This document shows positions 9,144-17,281 of a DNA stretch of 64,000 bases, piece by piece. Made by a program: the position numbers and the translations under genes. The notes under the pieces were generated by a model. That model saw only the letters and a program-made list of their open reading frames with translations. It was not told where the DNA came from and did no database searches. Position 1 is the stretch's first letter. Each line of letters opens with the position of its first letter. Source of the DNA: Dyadobacter fanqingshengii (GTDB lineage Bacteria > Bacteroidota > Bacteroidia > Cytophagales > Spirosomataceae); assembly GCF_023822005.2 (NCBI RefSeq), contig NZ_CP098806.1:4092001-4156000 (forward strand), given 5' to 3'.

Positions 9144-9518
9144 TCAGTTAGGTTCGGGAAGATTGGAAGAAGCTGCTTTGCTCAAATCCTCTGTGCGGTG
9201 TATAACAGTTTGCACAGACTCCGCCAGTTCAAACCATGTGGCTTGCATTGCATCCAGGAATATTTTCCCCTCATCAGTCAAAACATAATATTTTCTCGGA
9301 GGGCCTGAGGAAGACTCCACCCATTTATAATCCAGCCAGCCGGAATTTTTTAACCTGGTAAGAAGCGGATAAAGCGTTCCTTCTACAACCATTATGCGCG
9401 CAGAAGTCAGCTCATCCAACATATCAGAAGCGTATACTTCGCCCCTCGATATGATGTGCAGAATACAGAATTCCAAAATTCCCTTCCGCATCTGCACTTG
9501 GGCATTTTCAATATTCAT
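9144..9518 (-). CDS. PadR family transcriptional regulator
   Basis: A 124-residue PadR-type winged-helix repressor. The family pattern is complete: VQMRKGILEFCILHIISRGEVYASDMLDEL (helix 1-2), then MVVEGTLYPLLTRLKNSGWLDYKWVESSSGPPRKYYVLTDEGK (recognition helix and wing), and a C-terminal dimerisation helix with LDAMQATWFELAESVQTVI. It is the first gene of the unit with the PspC-DUF2807 protein, whose ATG lies 29 bp downstream of the PadR stop codon. PadR genes next to PspC/DUF2807 membrane proteins recur in Bacteroidota, and such regulators usually repress their own operon. A candidate operator overlaps the promoter at 9587-9618. Confidence 0.93.
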   Translation of the reverse strand: MNIENAQVQMRKGILEFCILHIISRGEVYASDMLDELTSARIMVVEGTLYPLLTRLKNSGWLDYKWVESSSGPPRKYYVLTDEGKIFLDAMQATWFELAESVQTVIHRTEDLSKAASSNLPEPN

Positions 9519-9586
9519 GTGGTTTCATGTGTTAATTAAATGTAAAAAGTTCATGGCTAACAGATAGGATTTTACCTTCTGGTATT

Positions 9587-9618
9587 ACAAAGGTATACAC
9601 AGGTACTTTGTGATGCAA
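9587..9618 (-). promoter_or_regulatory. padR promoter with overlapping inverted repeat
   Basis: On the minus strand, TTG (9616-9618), 20 bp and TACCTTTG (9588-9595) match the Bacteroidota -33/-7 promoter. An inverted repeat ACAAAG (9587-9592) / CTTTGT (9606-9611) covers the -7 box and spacer, and GGTA occurs three times between 9592 and 9622. This is a plausible self-repression operator for PadR. Confidence 0.6.
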
Positions 9619-9755
9619 GGTACCATGTTAAAAAGATTCGCGAGTTAGGATGAACGGTTATTTAAGTATTTGATCGGCATAACATTTAGTTGATACATTT
9701 GGCCTCATTATTTTAGGCTATATTTTATTTTAAAAAGATCCTTTAATCTACTGCC

Positions 9756-10265
9756 TTGGTAACACAAACTAAGCTTTATATCATCGCCGCTATGAGCGAA
9801 AACCGGGTGATCGGGAATAAAAACAGCCTTCCCTGGCATCTGCCGGATGAATGGAAACATTTCAGGAAAGTTACAGACGGGAAACCCTTCCTAATGGGTC
9901 GAAAAAGCTTTGAAGCGCCGGATGCATTGCATTCAACCTATAAAAATGTCATTTTATCTTCGGCAATACCGGAAAGTAGCTCGTCTGACACGGTTTATGC
10001 GAAAGATATTTCTTCGGCCCTCGCGTTACTTTCTGGTGAAGACGCCGTATTTGTATTGGGCGGTGCTTCGGTTTTTCTGGAAATGTTGCCGCTCGTTCAA
10101 AAATTATATCTGACCATTGTTCACGCACAGGTTGAAGGCGACGCATATTTCCCGGTAGTAAATCAGGATGACTGGATGCTGATCAGTTCTGAATTTCATG
10201 AACAGGACGAGCAACACGAATTTTCTTTTTCTATGAATGTTTACGAAAGGAAAAACACCGGTTAA
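9756..10265 (+). CDS. folA: Dihydrofolate reductase
   Basis: Reduces dihydrofolate to tetrahydrofolate with NADPH in the cytoplasm. The 169-residue protein shows IIAAMSENRVIGNKNSLPWHLPDEWKHF, where a Glu occupies the catalytic acid position (Asp27 in E. coli). PFLMGRKSFEA follows and then the NADPH loop VFVLGGASVFLEMLP. The start must be the TTG at 9756: an in-frame TAA lies at 9744-9746, and the first ATG (9792) would delete the first core beta-strand (TKLYIIAAM). It is read divergently from the PadR unit and lies 33 bp before the C25 protease gene. It is somewhat divergent but has all main motifs. Confidence 0.88.
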   Translation: MVTQTKLYIIAAMSENRVIGNKNSLPWHLPDEWKHFRKVTDGKPFLMGRKSFEAPDALHSTYKNVILSSAIPESSSSDTVYAKDISSALALLSGEDAVFVLGGASVFLEMLPLVQKLYLTIVHAQVEGDAYFPVVNQDDWMLISSEFHEQDEQHEFSFSMNVYERKNTG

Positions 10266-10298
10266 GGATGTACGCAACCTGTTCATTCACTTATTTGT

Positions 10299-12737
10299 AT
10301 GAACAAAATTATTACGCACACTTTTATTTTCTTGTTTTCGATTACACGAACATCTGTTGCCGCTCAGAAATTATTCGGAAACGAGTGGATCGTCCCTTCA
10401 CAAACCTATCTGCGTATTCCGGTCATAGAAAACGGACTGTACAAAATCACCAGTGCTGAACTCAGAGAAGCCGGGTTTCCCACCGATACCAATCAATCTT
10501 GCTCATTTCAAATGTTTTGGCGGGGAAAAGAAGTTGCTATCCAGGTGAGCAGCGACATGGCGAATGAAAGTCAGGTTATTTTTGATGGGCAAAGAAACGA
10601 TGGCGCATTGGACAGCGCACTTTACATAAGCCCAGTCCACATCCCACATGCACATTACAGCCTGTATTCCGACACCAGCGCTTATTTCTTGACTTTTAAT
10701 ATCGCAGGCATTGCAGGCAAGAGAACGCAATTCAATGTCGCACCTCATTCAAGTTCAAATGATTATCATTTCACGGAGATCGAAAAGCTCTTCATATCTC
10801 AATACGCGCCCGGCAATTTCTATCCGCCCGAAAGCGGCTATAATGACGGCTCGGCAATTTCTGGTTATGATGCAGGCGAAGGCTGGACCGGCCCGGAAAT
10901 CAAGGATAATGTTTCCTATTCTTTTTCATTGGACATTAATAATCCGGTGACTTCCCGATTTTCAAATGCCCAAATCGAGCTGGTTCTGGTTGGCCGGTCG
11001 GCAGGGAAACATGCTTATGAGCTCTGGTCTTCGGATAATGTGGGCTTAAAAAGAAAAATCAAATCATTCAGCATTCACAATTTTGAATCTATAACGCTCA
11101 AAACTTTCCTGGATTCAGCAGATTTCAGCAGCGAACGCGAGCTGAAATTCACATTGGTTGCGACTGGAAATCAGGGGAGTATATCCTTGTCCTATGCCAA
11201 ACTGAGCTATCCACAGAGAATTCTAACCAATGAGCCGGTATATCAGCCGGAACTGGCGAACATTTTAAAACCACGACTAGTAAGATTCCGCAACATTGAT
11301 TTACAATCATTTGATTATCTGATTATTACACATCCAGCAGTTAGAGTTCCTGTTCATGGTGCGGACCAAGTTTCAGCTTATGCAAATTACCGTGCTTCTA
11401 TACAAGGCGGCAACTTCAAGCCTTTGATTGTGCATAGTGAGGAAGTTTACAATCAGTTCAATTATGGTGTTCCGGGACCGCTTGGCATTAAGAATATGAT
11501 TTCATGGATGACAAAAGCGGGTAATTTGAAATTCGTCTTTCTCATTGGACGCTCCGTTGACCCACAAACTGCAAGAAAATCAGCCTATGCACGCACATTG
11601 GATATGGTTCCGAATGCTGGCTGGCCAGGTTCAGACATTGCGCTTGTAATGGGGTCGGATTCTGTATCCAGCTTGGACCCGATTGTGCCGATCGGACGCC
11701 TCAATGCATTAACATCCCAGAATGTTTACGATTATCTGATAAAGGTAAAGACAGTAGAAGCCCAGCCGGCATCGGCTCCCTGGCGAAAGAACATACTGCA
11801 TTTGAGCGGAGGAAGATCGGACGAAGAGCTTTCGGTTTTTTCGGGTTATGTAAAGTCTTTTGAAGAAAAAATGAAGCGTTCAACATTCCCAGCACATGTG
11901 GAAACGATTTCAAAAAAGACGACTGATCCCGTTGAAAAGCTTCCGGTTCACATTCCTATTAATGGTGGAGCTAGTCTGATCACGTTGTTTGGACATTCCA
12001 GTTTGGACGTGACCGACATTGATATAGGAATGGCGAGTGATCCGGAATCCCGTATCCAAAATCATCCGCGTTATCCTGCGATCATTATCAATGGCTGCGC
12101 GGCTGGCAGCATTTTTTATTCAACAAAAACCCTTAGCAGTGACTGGATCTTTAGCCCGAATAAAGGAGCAGTCCTGTTTCTTGCACACACATTTAACGGA
12201 CTATCTACGGATTTAAAAAAATATACAGAAAGTTTTTACGAAGTGCTGGCAGTTTCCAGCTTCACTAACGAATCCTTTGGTGTGATCCAAAATGAAGCGA
12301 TCCGCAGGAATCTGGCCAAACACAAAAACATAACTGCCATCATTACAGCCCAGCAAATGCTGCTGCACGGCGATCCCGCTATCCGCATTTTCCCCAAAGA
12401 TCCAACATTACAATCGGGCAACACACAAGCCGCAACATCAGACATTACGGCAATCAGCGTTTCTCCCAACCCATCGGATCATTGGTTCCGGTTCCTGGCT
12501 ACGTTTAATTCAACGAACCCTCCCGAAAAAGCGAATCTATTTATTTATGATTTATGGGGCAGGAAGGTGCAAAAATTTTCATTTGACACGCATTCCGGAA
12601 AAAATGAGTGGTTTTGGCACCCCGAAAACCTGCCGTCCGGCGTTTATTTATATAGCCTGGAAATTGACCAGAAAAACGGGACTGTTTCCTCTGCTGCCCA
12701 AAAGGCATTACGGGGAAGATTGATTTGGGTTCATTAA
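10299..12737 (+). CDS. C25 (gingipain-like) cysteine protease, T9SS cargo
   Basis: An 812-residue secreted protease-like protein. After a signal peptide ending near VAAQ comes a long beta-rich region, then the C25 caspase-like domain with the expected catalytic pair: His566 in TLFGHSSLD and Cys600 in IINGCAAGSIF. The last 85 residues are a type A T9SS sorting domain (SVSPNPSDHWFRF, ANLFIYDLWGRKVQKFSF, NLPSGVYLYSLEI), so the protein should leave through the type IX system and be cleaved and anchored by PorU. It differs from PorU (19906-23298), being shorter and carrying a sorting tail. A surface or extracellular protease role is likely; the substrate is unknown. Confidence 0.85.
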   Translation: MNKIITHTFIFLFSITRTSVAAQKLFGNEWIVPSQTYLRIPVIENGLYKITSAELREAGFPTDTNQSCSFQMFWRGKEVAIQVSSDMANESQVIFDGQRNDGALDSALYISPVHIPHAHYSLYSDTSAYFLTFNIAGIAGKRTQFNVAPHSSSNDYHFTEIEKLFISQYAPGNFYPPESGYNDGSAISGYDAGEGWTGPEIKDNVSYSFSLDINNPVTSRFSNAQIELVLVGRSAGKHAYELWSSDNVGLKRKIKSFSIHNFESITLKTFLDSADFSSERELKFTLVATGNQGSISLSYAKLSYPQRILTNEPVYQPELANILKPRLVRFRNIDLQSFDYLIITHPAVRVPVHGADQVSAYANYRASIQGGNFKPLIVHSEEVYNQFNYGVPGPLGIKNMISWMTKAGNLKFVFLIGRSVDPQTARKSAYARTLDMVPNAGWPGSDIALVMGSDSVSSLDPIVPIGRLNALTSQNVYDYLIKVKTVEAQPASAPWRKNILHLSGGRSDEELSVFSGYVKSFEEKMKRSTFPAHVETISKKTTDPVEKLPVHIPINGGASLITLFGHSSLDVTDIDIGMASDPESRIQNHPRYPAIIINGCAAGSIFYSTKTLSSDWIFSPNKGAVLFLAHTFNGLSTDLKKYTESFYEVLAVSSFTNESFGVIQNEAIRRNLAKHKNITAIITAQQMLLHGDPAIRIFPKDPTLQSGNTQAATSDITAISVSPNPSDHWFRFLATFNSTNPPEKANLFIYDLWGRKVQKFSFDTHSGKNEWFWHPENLPSGVYLYSLEIDQKNGTVSSAAQKALRGRLIWVH

Positions 12738-12771
12738 CCTCATCCACCCTTTTCTTTCAGTAAAAACTTCT

Positions 12772-12779
12772 TATTTTTG
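12772..12779 (+). promoter_or_regulatory. Candidate -7 box before the DUF4290 gene
   Basis: TATTTTTG matches TAnnTTTG exactly. Transcription would begin around 12785, just before the ATG at 12791 and the TTG at 12804. No clear -33 TTG is seen at the usual distance. Confidence 0.4.
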
Positions 12780-12803
12780 TCGATTATAAAATGACTTATC
12801 CAC

Positions 12804-13556
12804 TTGAAAGAATACGGTAGTAACGTACAAAAACTTGCTGATCACATCGTAAAGATGGAAGATAAGGCAAAACGCAACCTTTATGCGCACATTCTGGTCG
12901 AGCTCATGCGTCAGATCCATCCGAACATGAGGGATAACCAGGATTACACCAATAAACTGTGGGATGATCTGTACATTATTTCCGGATTTGAATTGGATGT
13001 GGACAGTCCATTCCCACCGCCTTCTCCGGAAGCATTAGGAAAAAAACCACTTAAAGTGGGCTACAACCAGCAAAATTTAATGTATCGCCATTACGGCCGA
13101 AACATTGATCTGCTCCTTGAAAAAGCTATTAATACCGAAAATAAGGAAGATAAGCTTGCCTTTGTCTCCTACATTTTCAGGCTTATGCGCTCCTTTTTTA
13201 ACACCTGGAACAAAGACAATCCGGAGGACAATGTATTGCTCGGCCAGCTGGAACAGCTTAGTAAAGGCCAGCTGACAGAAGAAATCGATTATATCCGCGC
13301 CAACGGGCCCATCGAAGCGGCCCCAAAAGACCGGAACAACAGCAGCCAGGAACGCAACCGCGGAAACAGCCATCAGGGTGGCGGCGCCGGCGGATTCAAA
13401 GCCCAGTCCAGCCACAATTCCGAACGCCAGGGTGGTAATAGTAACCAAGGCAATTCCAATCGAAACAGGCCTAATAACAAGTTCGCAGGCCGCAATAACA
13501 ACAACGGTAACAACAATAATAATAACCGGAATAACCGCAAAAAACCTGGAATCTAA
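12804..13556 (+). CDS. DUF4290 protein with Asn/Gly-rich tail
   Basis: A 250-residue cytoplasmic protein. Residues 1-170 match DUF4290 (EYGSNVQKLADHIVKMEDKAKRNLYAHILVELM, LWDDLYIISGFELDVDSPFPPP, MYRHYGRNIDLLLEKAI), a Bacteroidota-wide family of unknown function often found before murA, as here (45 bp). The last 80 residues are low-complexity Asn/Gly/Arg repeats resembling RNA-binding or disordered tails. In this frame the only possible start before residue 17 is TTG at 12804, because TGA occurs at 12792-12794. An ATG at 12791 in another frame would encode MTYPL and then hit a stop; deleting one C would join it as MTYPLKEYG, which looks like the family's normal start. Confidence 0.85.
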   Translation: MKEYGSNVQKLADHIVKMEDKAKRNLYAHILVELMRQIHPNMRDNQDYTNKLWDDLYIISGFELDVDSPFPPPSPEALGKKPLKVGYNQQNLMYRHYGRNIDLLLEKAINTENKEDKLAFVSYIFRLMRSFFNTWNKDNPEDNVLLGQLEQLSKGQLTEEIDYIRANGPIEAAPKDRNNSSQERNRGNSHQGGGAGGFKAQSSHNSERQGGNSNQGNSNRNRPNNKFAGRNNNNGNNNNNNRNNRKKPGI

Positions 13557-13567
13557 CATCCAGGTTT
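13542..13567 (+). terminator. Hairpin overlapping the DUF4290 stop codon
   Basis: A perfect 9-bp stem AAACCTGGA (13542-13550) / TCCAGGTTT (13559-13567) with an 8-nt loop contains the stop codon and is followed by a weak T-rich stretch (TTTAATTTTAT). It may reduce read-through into murA or stabilise the 3' end. Confidence 0.5.
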
Positions 13568-13601
13568 AATTTTATCCCTGTCAATTGCCCCACATTCATA
13601 T

Positions 13602-14909
13602 ATGGCTTCATTTAAAATAACCGGAGATAGACGGCTTAAAGGTTCTATTGTTCCCCAAGGCGCAAAAAACGAGGCATTGCAAATTCTGTGCGCTGTGCTT
13701 TTGACCAAGGAACCGGTAACAATTCATAACATTCCCAACATTCGGGATGTAAATCAGCTCATCAATCTGCTTGCAGATCTGGGTGTCCGTCAGACGAAAC
13801 TAAGTGAGTCATCAATCCGCTTCGAAGCGACTGACATTAATCTGGATCACCTGGAATCGGAATCTTACAAGCAGAAAGCAGCCGCCTTACGCGGATCTGT
13901 AATGTTGCTGGGCCCGATGCTGGCGCGTTTTCGTAAAGGCAGGATTCCCCGTCCCGGGGGCGATAAAATTGGTCGCCGGAGATTGGATACGCACTTTCTA
14001 GGTTTTGAAAAGCTTGGTGCGCAGTTCAGTTACGACGAGGAAGATGGTGGTTTTTACAAAGTTGATGCGACCAACCTGAAAGGTGCTTATATGCTCCTGG
14101 ACGAGGCGTCTGTTACCGGAACAGCCAATGTTCTGATGGCGGCCGTGATGGCAGAAGGCACAACGACGATCTATAATGCAGCCTGTGAACCCTATCTTCA
14201 GCAATTATGTAAAATGCTGAACAGAATGGGCGCAAAAATCTCAGGAATTGCTTCCAATCTGCTTGTAGTTGAGGGTGTAAGCCAGCTAAGCGGAACAGAA
14301 CACACCATGCTTCCCGACATGATCGAGATAGGAAGCTTTATAGGTCTGGCGGCAATGACACAATCTGAAATAACCATCAAAGACTGTCAGATCGCTCAAT
14401 TAGGCATCATTCCTGATGTATTTCAAAGGCTGGGGATCAAAATGGAATTCCAGGGAGACGATATTTTTATCCCGGCTCAGGAACATTACCGCATTGAAAA
14501 CTTCCTGGACGGCTCCACCATGTCTGTGGCAGATGCACCATGGCCCGGTTTCACGCCTGACTTATTAAGCATTATCCTGGTAACAGCCACGCAGGCACAG
14601 GGAACAGTGCTGATCCATCAGAAAATGTTCGAAAGCCGCCTGTTTTTTGTAGATAAATTAATTGAAATGGGTGCGCAAATTATCCTTTGCGACCCTCATC
14701 GCGCAACCGTAATTGGACATAACCGCGAAACGCAATTGCGCGGCATTCGTATGACGTCCCCCGACATTCGCGCCGGTGTAGCGCTTCTCATTGCTGCACT
14801 ATCCGCAAAAGGAGTTAGTATCATCGATAATATAGAGCAGATCGACCGCGGTTATCAGAACATCGATGGTCGTTTAAATGCTATTGGAGCTGAGATTGTT
14901 AGGTTGTAG
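13602..14909 (+). CDS. murA: UDP-GlcNAc 1-carboxyvinyltransferase (MurA)
   Basis: Catalyses the first committed step of peptidoglycan synthesis, transferring enolpyruvate from PEP to UDP-N-acetylglucosamine in the cytoplasm. The 435-residue protein is full length with both alpha/beta domains: GDRRLKGSIVPQGAKNEAL at the start with the conserved Lys-Asn, LDEASVTGTANVLMAAVMAEG in the middle, and GIRMTSPDIRAGVALLIAAL near the end. The active-site loop reads RPGGDKIGRR, with Asp121 where E. coli has the cysteine that fosfomycin alkylates. In the MurA family an Asp here keeps activity and gives intrinsic fosfomycin resistance. It lies downstream of DUF4290 and ends at a strong hairpin. Confidence 0.96.
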   Translation: MASFKITGDRRLKGSIVPQGAKNEALQILCAVLLTKEPVTIHNIPNIRDVNQLINLLADLGVRQTKLSESSIRFEATDINLDHLESESYKQKAAALRGSVMLLGPMLARFRKGRIPRPGGDKIGRRRLDTHFLGFEKLGAQFSYDEEDGGFYKVDATNLKGAYMLLDEASVTGTANVLMAAVMAEGTTTIYNAACEPYLQQLCKMLNRMGAKISGIASNLLVVEGVSQLSGTEHTMLPDMIEIGSFIGLAAMTQSEITIKDCQIAQLGIIPDVFQRLGIKMEFQGDDIFIPAQEHYRIENFLDGSTMSVADAPWPGFTPDLLSIILVTATQAQGTVLIHQKMFESRLFFVDKLIEMGAQIILCDPHRATVIGHNRETQLRGIRMTSPDIRAGVALLIAALSAKGVSIIDNIEQIDRGYQNIDGRLNAIGAEIVRL

Positions 14910-14919
14910 CTTTTGTTTG

Positions 14920-14959
14920 CTTGTCAGCCTGAGCGGACCGGTTTGCTCAGGCTGACAAG
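14920..14959. terminator. Strong bidirectional terminator, repeat-family copy
   Basis: A perfect 15-bp stem (CTTGTCAGCCTGAGC / GCTCAGGCTGACAAG) with a 10-nt loop lies between the convergent murA and DUF1080 genes. A T-rich stretch precedes it on the plus strand, so termination is most likely for the minus-strand transcript. The arm contains TGTCAGCCTGAGCG, the same core as the repeats at 925-998. Confidence 0.7.
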
Positions 14960-14973
14960 CTTAAATAACAACC

Positions 14974-15828
14974 CTACTTCTTCCCGTAACTACACTTACT
15001 ATTATCAGCCTTCACATAGTAAGACTTGTAATTAGCAGCTTTCGGATCCATACAGCCTTTCAAATCCAAAACTTCTACTTTCCTGAATTCAACAGGATGG
15101 CTCTCGCTTTGCAACGATATCGAGCCATGATCCAGCAGCTTTCCGTCAACGATTAAAGACGGATCATTGCCGCTTACATTTCCGCCTCCCAATTGTGGCT
15201 TATTGTATTCCAAAACCATTTCTCCATTCGCAAAATGCTGGATCAGCGAATCGCCAAGCACAAGCACTTCTGCTTTTACCCATTGGTCGCCATTATAAGT
15301 CTGGGATGTGGAAGTCACGCAATGTTGCGTAATTAATTTTCCATTCATCACCACATTGGTCCCTGGTGTGCAAAGATTGCAAGTTGTGCGCTTTTTATCA
15401 TTGCCTCCCAGCAGCTGTACTTCAATGGAAGCAGGAAAATCCTGGTCTTTCCCCATCGTTGCAGCAGGCTGCCCGTGCACCATTATACCGCTGTTCCGCC
15501 AGGCCCAGCCTTCGCCTTTCGGGGCTTGCTCGCCTACGAAACGATATTCAACCGAAATGCGATAGTATGAAAAGTCTCCTTTGTAGAAGATATGACCGTA
15601 TTTTTGCTTGAAGTCATCATACTTGTCGTACCGTACGACCATTTTGCCATCTTCCACGCGGAACGTGTTCAGGTAATTATCATTCAGCTCGTAGCCGCGA
15701 ATTTTAATGTCCCAGCCGTCAAGGTTCTTGCCGTTGAAAAGCTGTTTCCATTCCTGCTTGTCTGCGTTTTTTTGACCAAAGGCAATGAAGCTGAGGATAC
15801 TGAGAAGTAGCGTAAGTTGTAATTTCAT
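14974..15828 (-). CDS. Secreted DUF1080 (3-keto-glycoside hydrolase-like) protein
   Basis: A 284-residue exported protein. The signal peptide (LQLTLLLSILSFIAFGQ) is followed by the DUF1080 concanavalin-like jelly-roll fold: EWKQLFNGKNLDGWDIKIRG, FRVEDGKMVVRYD, YRISVEYRFVGEQAPKG, NSGIMVHGQ, and the closing ISLQSESHPVEFRKVEVLDL. DUF1080 proteins are annotated as 3-keto-disaccharide hydrolases, acting on sugars oxidised at C3. The C-terminus adds a short Cys-containing tail (GCMDPKAANYKSYYVKADNSKCSYG), a two-cysteine motif recurring at the ends of secreted Bacteroidota proteins. It is monocistronic, facing the murA terminator, with divergent photolyase upstream. Confidence 0.85.
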   Translation of the reverse strand: MKLQLTLLLSILSFIAFGQKNADKQEWKQLFNGKNLDGWDIKIRGYELNDNYLNTFRVEDGKMVVRYDKYDDFKQKYGHIFYKGDFSYYRISVEYRFVGEQAPKGEGWAWRNSGIMVHGQPAATMGKDQDFPASIEVQLLGGNDKKRTTCNLCTPGTNVVMNGKLITQHCVTSTSQTYNGDQWVKAEVLVLGDSLIQHFANGEMVLEYNKPQLGGGNVSGNDPSLIVDGKLLDHGSISLQSESHPVEFRKVEVLDLKGCMDPKAANYKSYYVKADNSKCSYGKK

Positions 15829-15958
15829 GGATTAAGGATTAATGAGAACACAAAGTAAACAGACGGCTGTTACAATTCCGGGACATCCAAAAAAATCTTT
15901 ACTTCGTATTTATATAAAATCGCCTTCCGTTTGGCATACTATTCTTGCAATTTGAATC

Positions 15959-17281
15959 ATGAGTTTAAATACAAAAGAAAAAATCACATTATTTTGGTTT
16001 CGCCGGGATTTGAGACTGCATGATAACGCAGGTTTGTACTATGCATTGCGTTCCGAAAACCCCGTTGTTCCTGTTTTTATTTTTGACAAAACAATTCTGG
16101 ATGACCTTGATAATAAGGAAGATAAGCGCCTGACGTTCATACATCAAAACATTCTTGAAATACAAAGAGAATTGCAAACGCTTGGCGCGGACATTTTGGT
16201 TTTCTACGGACATCCGACAGATGTATGGCAGGAACTCAGCGAGAAATACGACATTGCCGAAGTCTTTACCAACACAGATTACGAACCTTATGCAACGGAA
16301 AGGGACACGGCCGTAGCCAAGATCCTGCGTTCGAGAAAAGCAGAGTTGAAAGCATATAAGGATCAGGTTATTTTTGAAAAGCAGGAAATACTGAGCGGGC
16401 AAAATACACCTTACACCGTCTTTACACCTTATAGCAGGATGTGGAGGGAAAAATGCAACGACTTCTATCTGTCTTCTTATCCCAACAAAAAGTATTTCAA
16501 AAACTTTTTAAAATGGGGAGGCAGCACAATTCCTTCGCTTCAAGAAATGGGCTTTAAAAGCACGGACACGGACTTTCCTTCCAGCGAAATTTCAGCCGAA
16601 TTGCTCGAAAACTACGAAACAAGCAGGGATTTCCCGGCTATGGAAGGCACTAGCCGCATTGGTATACACCTAAGATTTGGCACCGTAAGCATTCGTGAGT
16701 TGGCCAGATTTGCAAAAAAACACAGCAACTTATACCTTAATGAGCTGATCTGGCGGGAATTTTATCAGCAAATCCTTTCCAACTTTCCGCACGTCGGGAA
16801 AGGTAAAGCGTTCAGAGCGCCTTATGACGACATTAACTGGGGTTACGATAAAGAAGCCTTTCAGAAATGGTGTGATGGTAAAACCGGTTATCCCCTAGTG
16901 GACGCAGGAATGCGACAAATGAATGCAATCGGCTTTATGCACAACAGGGTTAGGATGGTTGTGGCGAGCTTTTTAGCCAAACATTTGCTGCTCAACTGGC
17001 GGCTGGGTGAAGCTTATTTCGCCGAAAAGTTGCTGGATTATGATTTGGCGGCCAATAATGGTGGATGGCAATGGGCTGTCGGATCCGGCACGGACGCTGC
17101 ACCCTATTTCCGAATTTTCAATCCCGAAGCGCAGGCCAAAAAGTTTGATCCGAAAGGAGAATATATCAAAAAATGGGTCCCGGAATTTGGCACAGACGCA
17201 TATCCGGAACCGATGGTTGACCACAAAATGGCGAGGGAAAGATGTCTTAGAGAATATAAAAAAGCCCTTGACAAATCGTAA
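15959..17281 (+). CDS. phrB: Deoxyribodipyrimidine photolyase, class I
   Basis: Light-driven repair of cyclobutane pyrimidine dimers, or a cryptochrome-like relative. The 440-residue protein has the antenna-domain start TLFWFRRDLRLHDNAGLYYAL, then the FAD-binding helical domain: TSRIGIHLRFGTVSIRELA, LIWREFYQQILSNFPHV, GYPLVDAGMRQMNAIGFMHNRVRMVVASFL and the signature NNGGWQWAVGSGTDAAPYFRIFNP. The conserved tryptophans of the electron-transfer chain are present in these blocks. Length is slightly short of E. coli PhrB (about 470). It ends directly against the stop codon of the convergent M16 gene with no spacer. Confidence 0.92.
   Translation: MSLNTKEKITLFWFRRDLRLHDNAGLYYALRSENPVVPVFIFDKTILDDLDNKEDKRLTFIHQNILEIQRELQTLGADILVFYGHPTDVWQELSEKYDIAEVFTNTDYEPYATERDTAVAKILRSRKAELKAYKDQVIFEKQEILSGQNTPYTVFTPYSRMWREKCNDFYLSSYPNKKYFKNFLKWGGSTIPSLQEMGFKSTDTDFPSSEISAELLENYETSRDFPAMEGTSRIGIHLRFGTVSIRELARFAKKHSNLYLNELIWREFYQQILSNFPHVGKGKAFRAPYDDINWGYDKEAFQKWCDGKTGYPLVDAGMRQMNAIGFMHNRVRMVVASFLAKHLLLNWRLGEAYFAEKLLDYDLAANNGGWQWAVGSGTDAAPYFRIFNPEAQAKKFDPKGEYIKKWVPEFGTDAYPEPMVDHKMARERCLREYKKALDKS

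Noticed and set aside
12091..12130. C25 protease at 10299 as a second PorU
   Set aside because: It is 300 residues shorter than PorU, carries a normal T9SS sorting tail, and PorU is clearly identified at 19906-23298 next to porV.
13077..13559. 160-residue minus-strand frame over DUF4290
   Set aside because: It mirrors the Asn/Gly-rich tail of the real gene, giving a hydrophobic Val/Ala/Ile run that only mimics a membrane protein.
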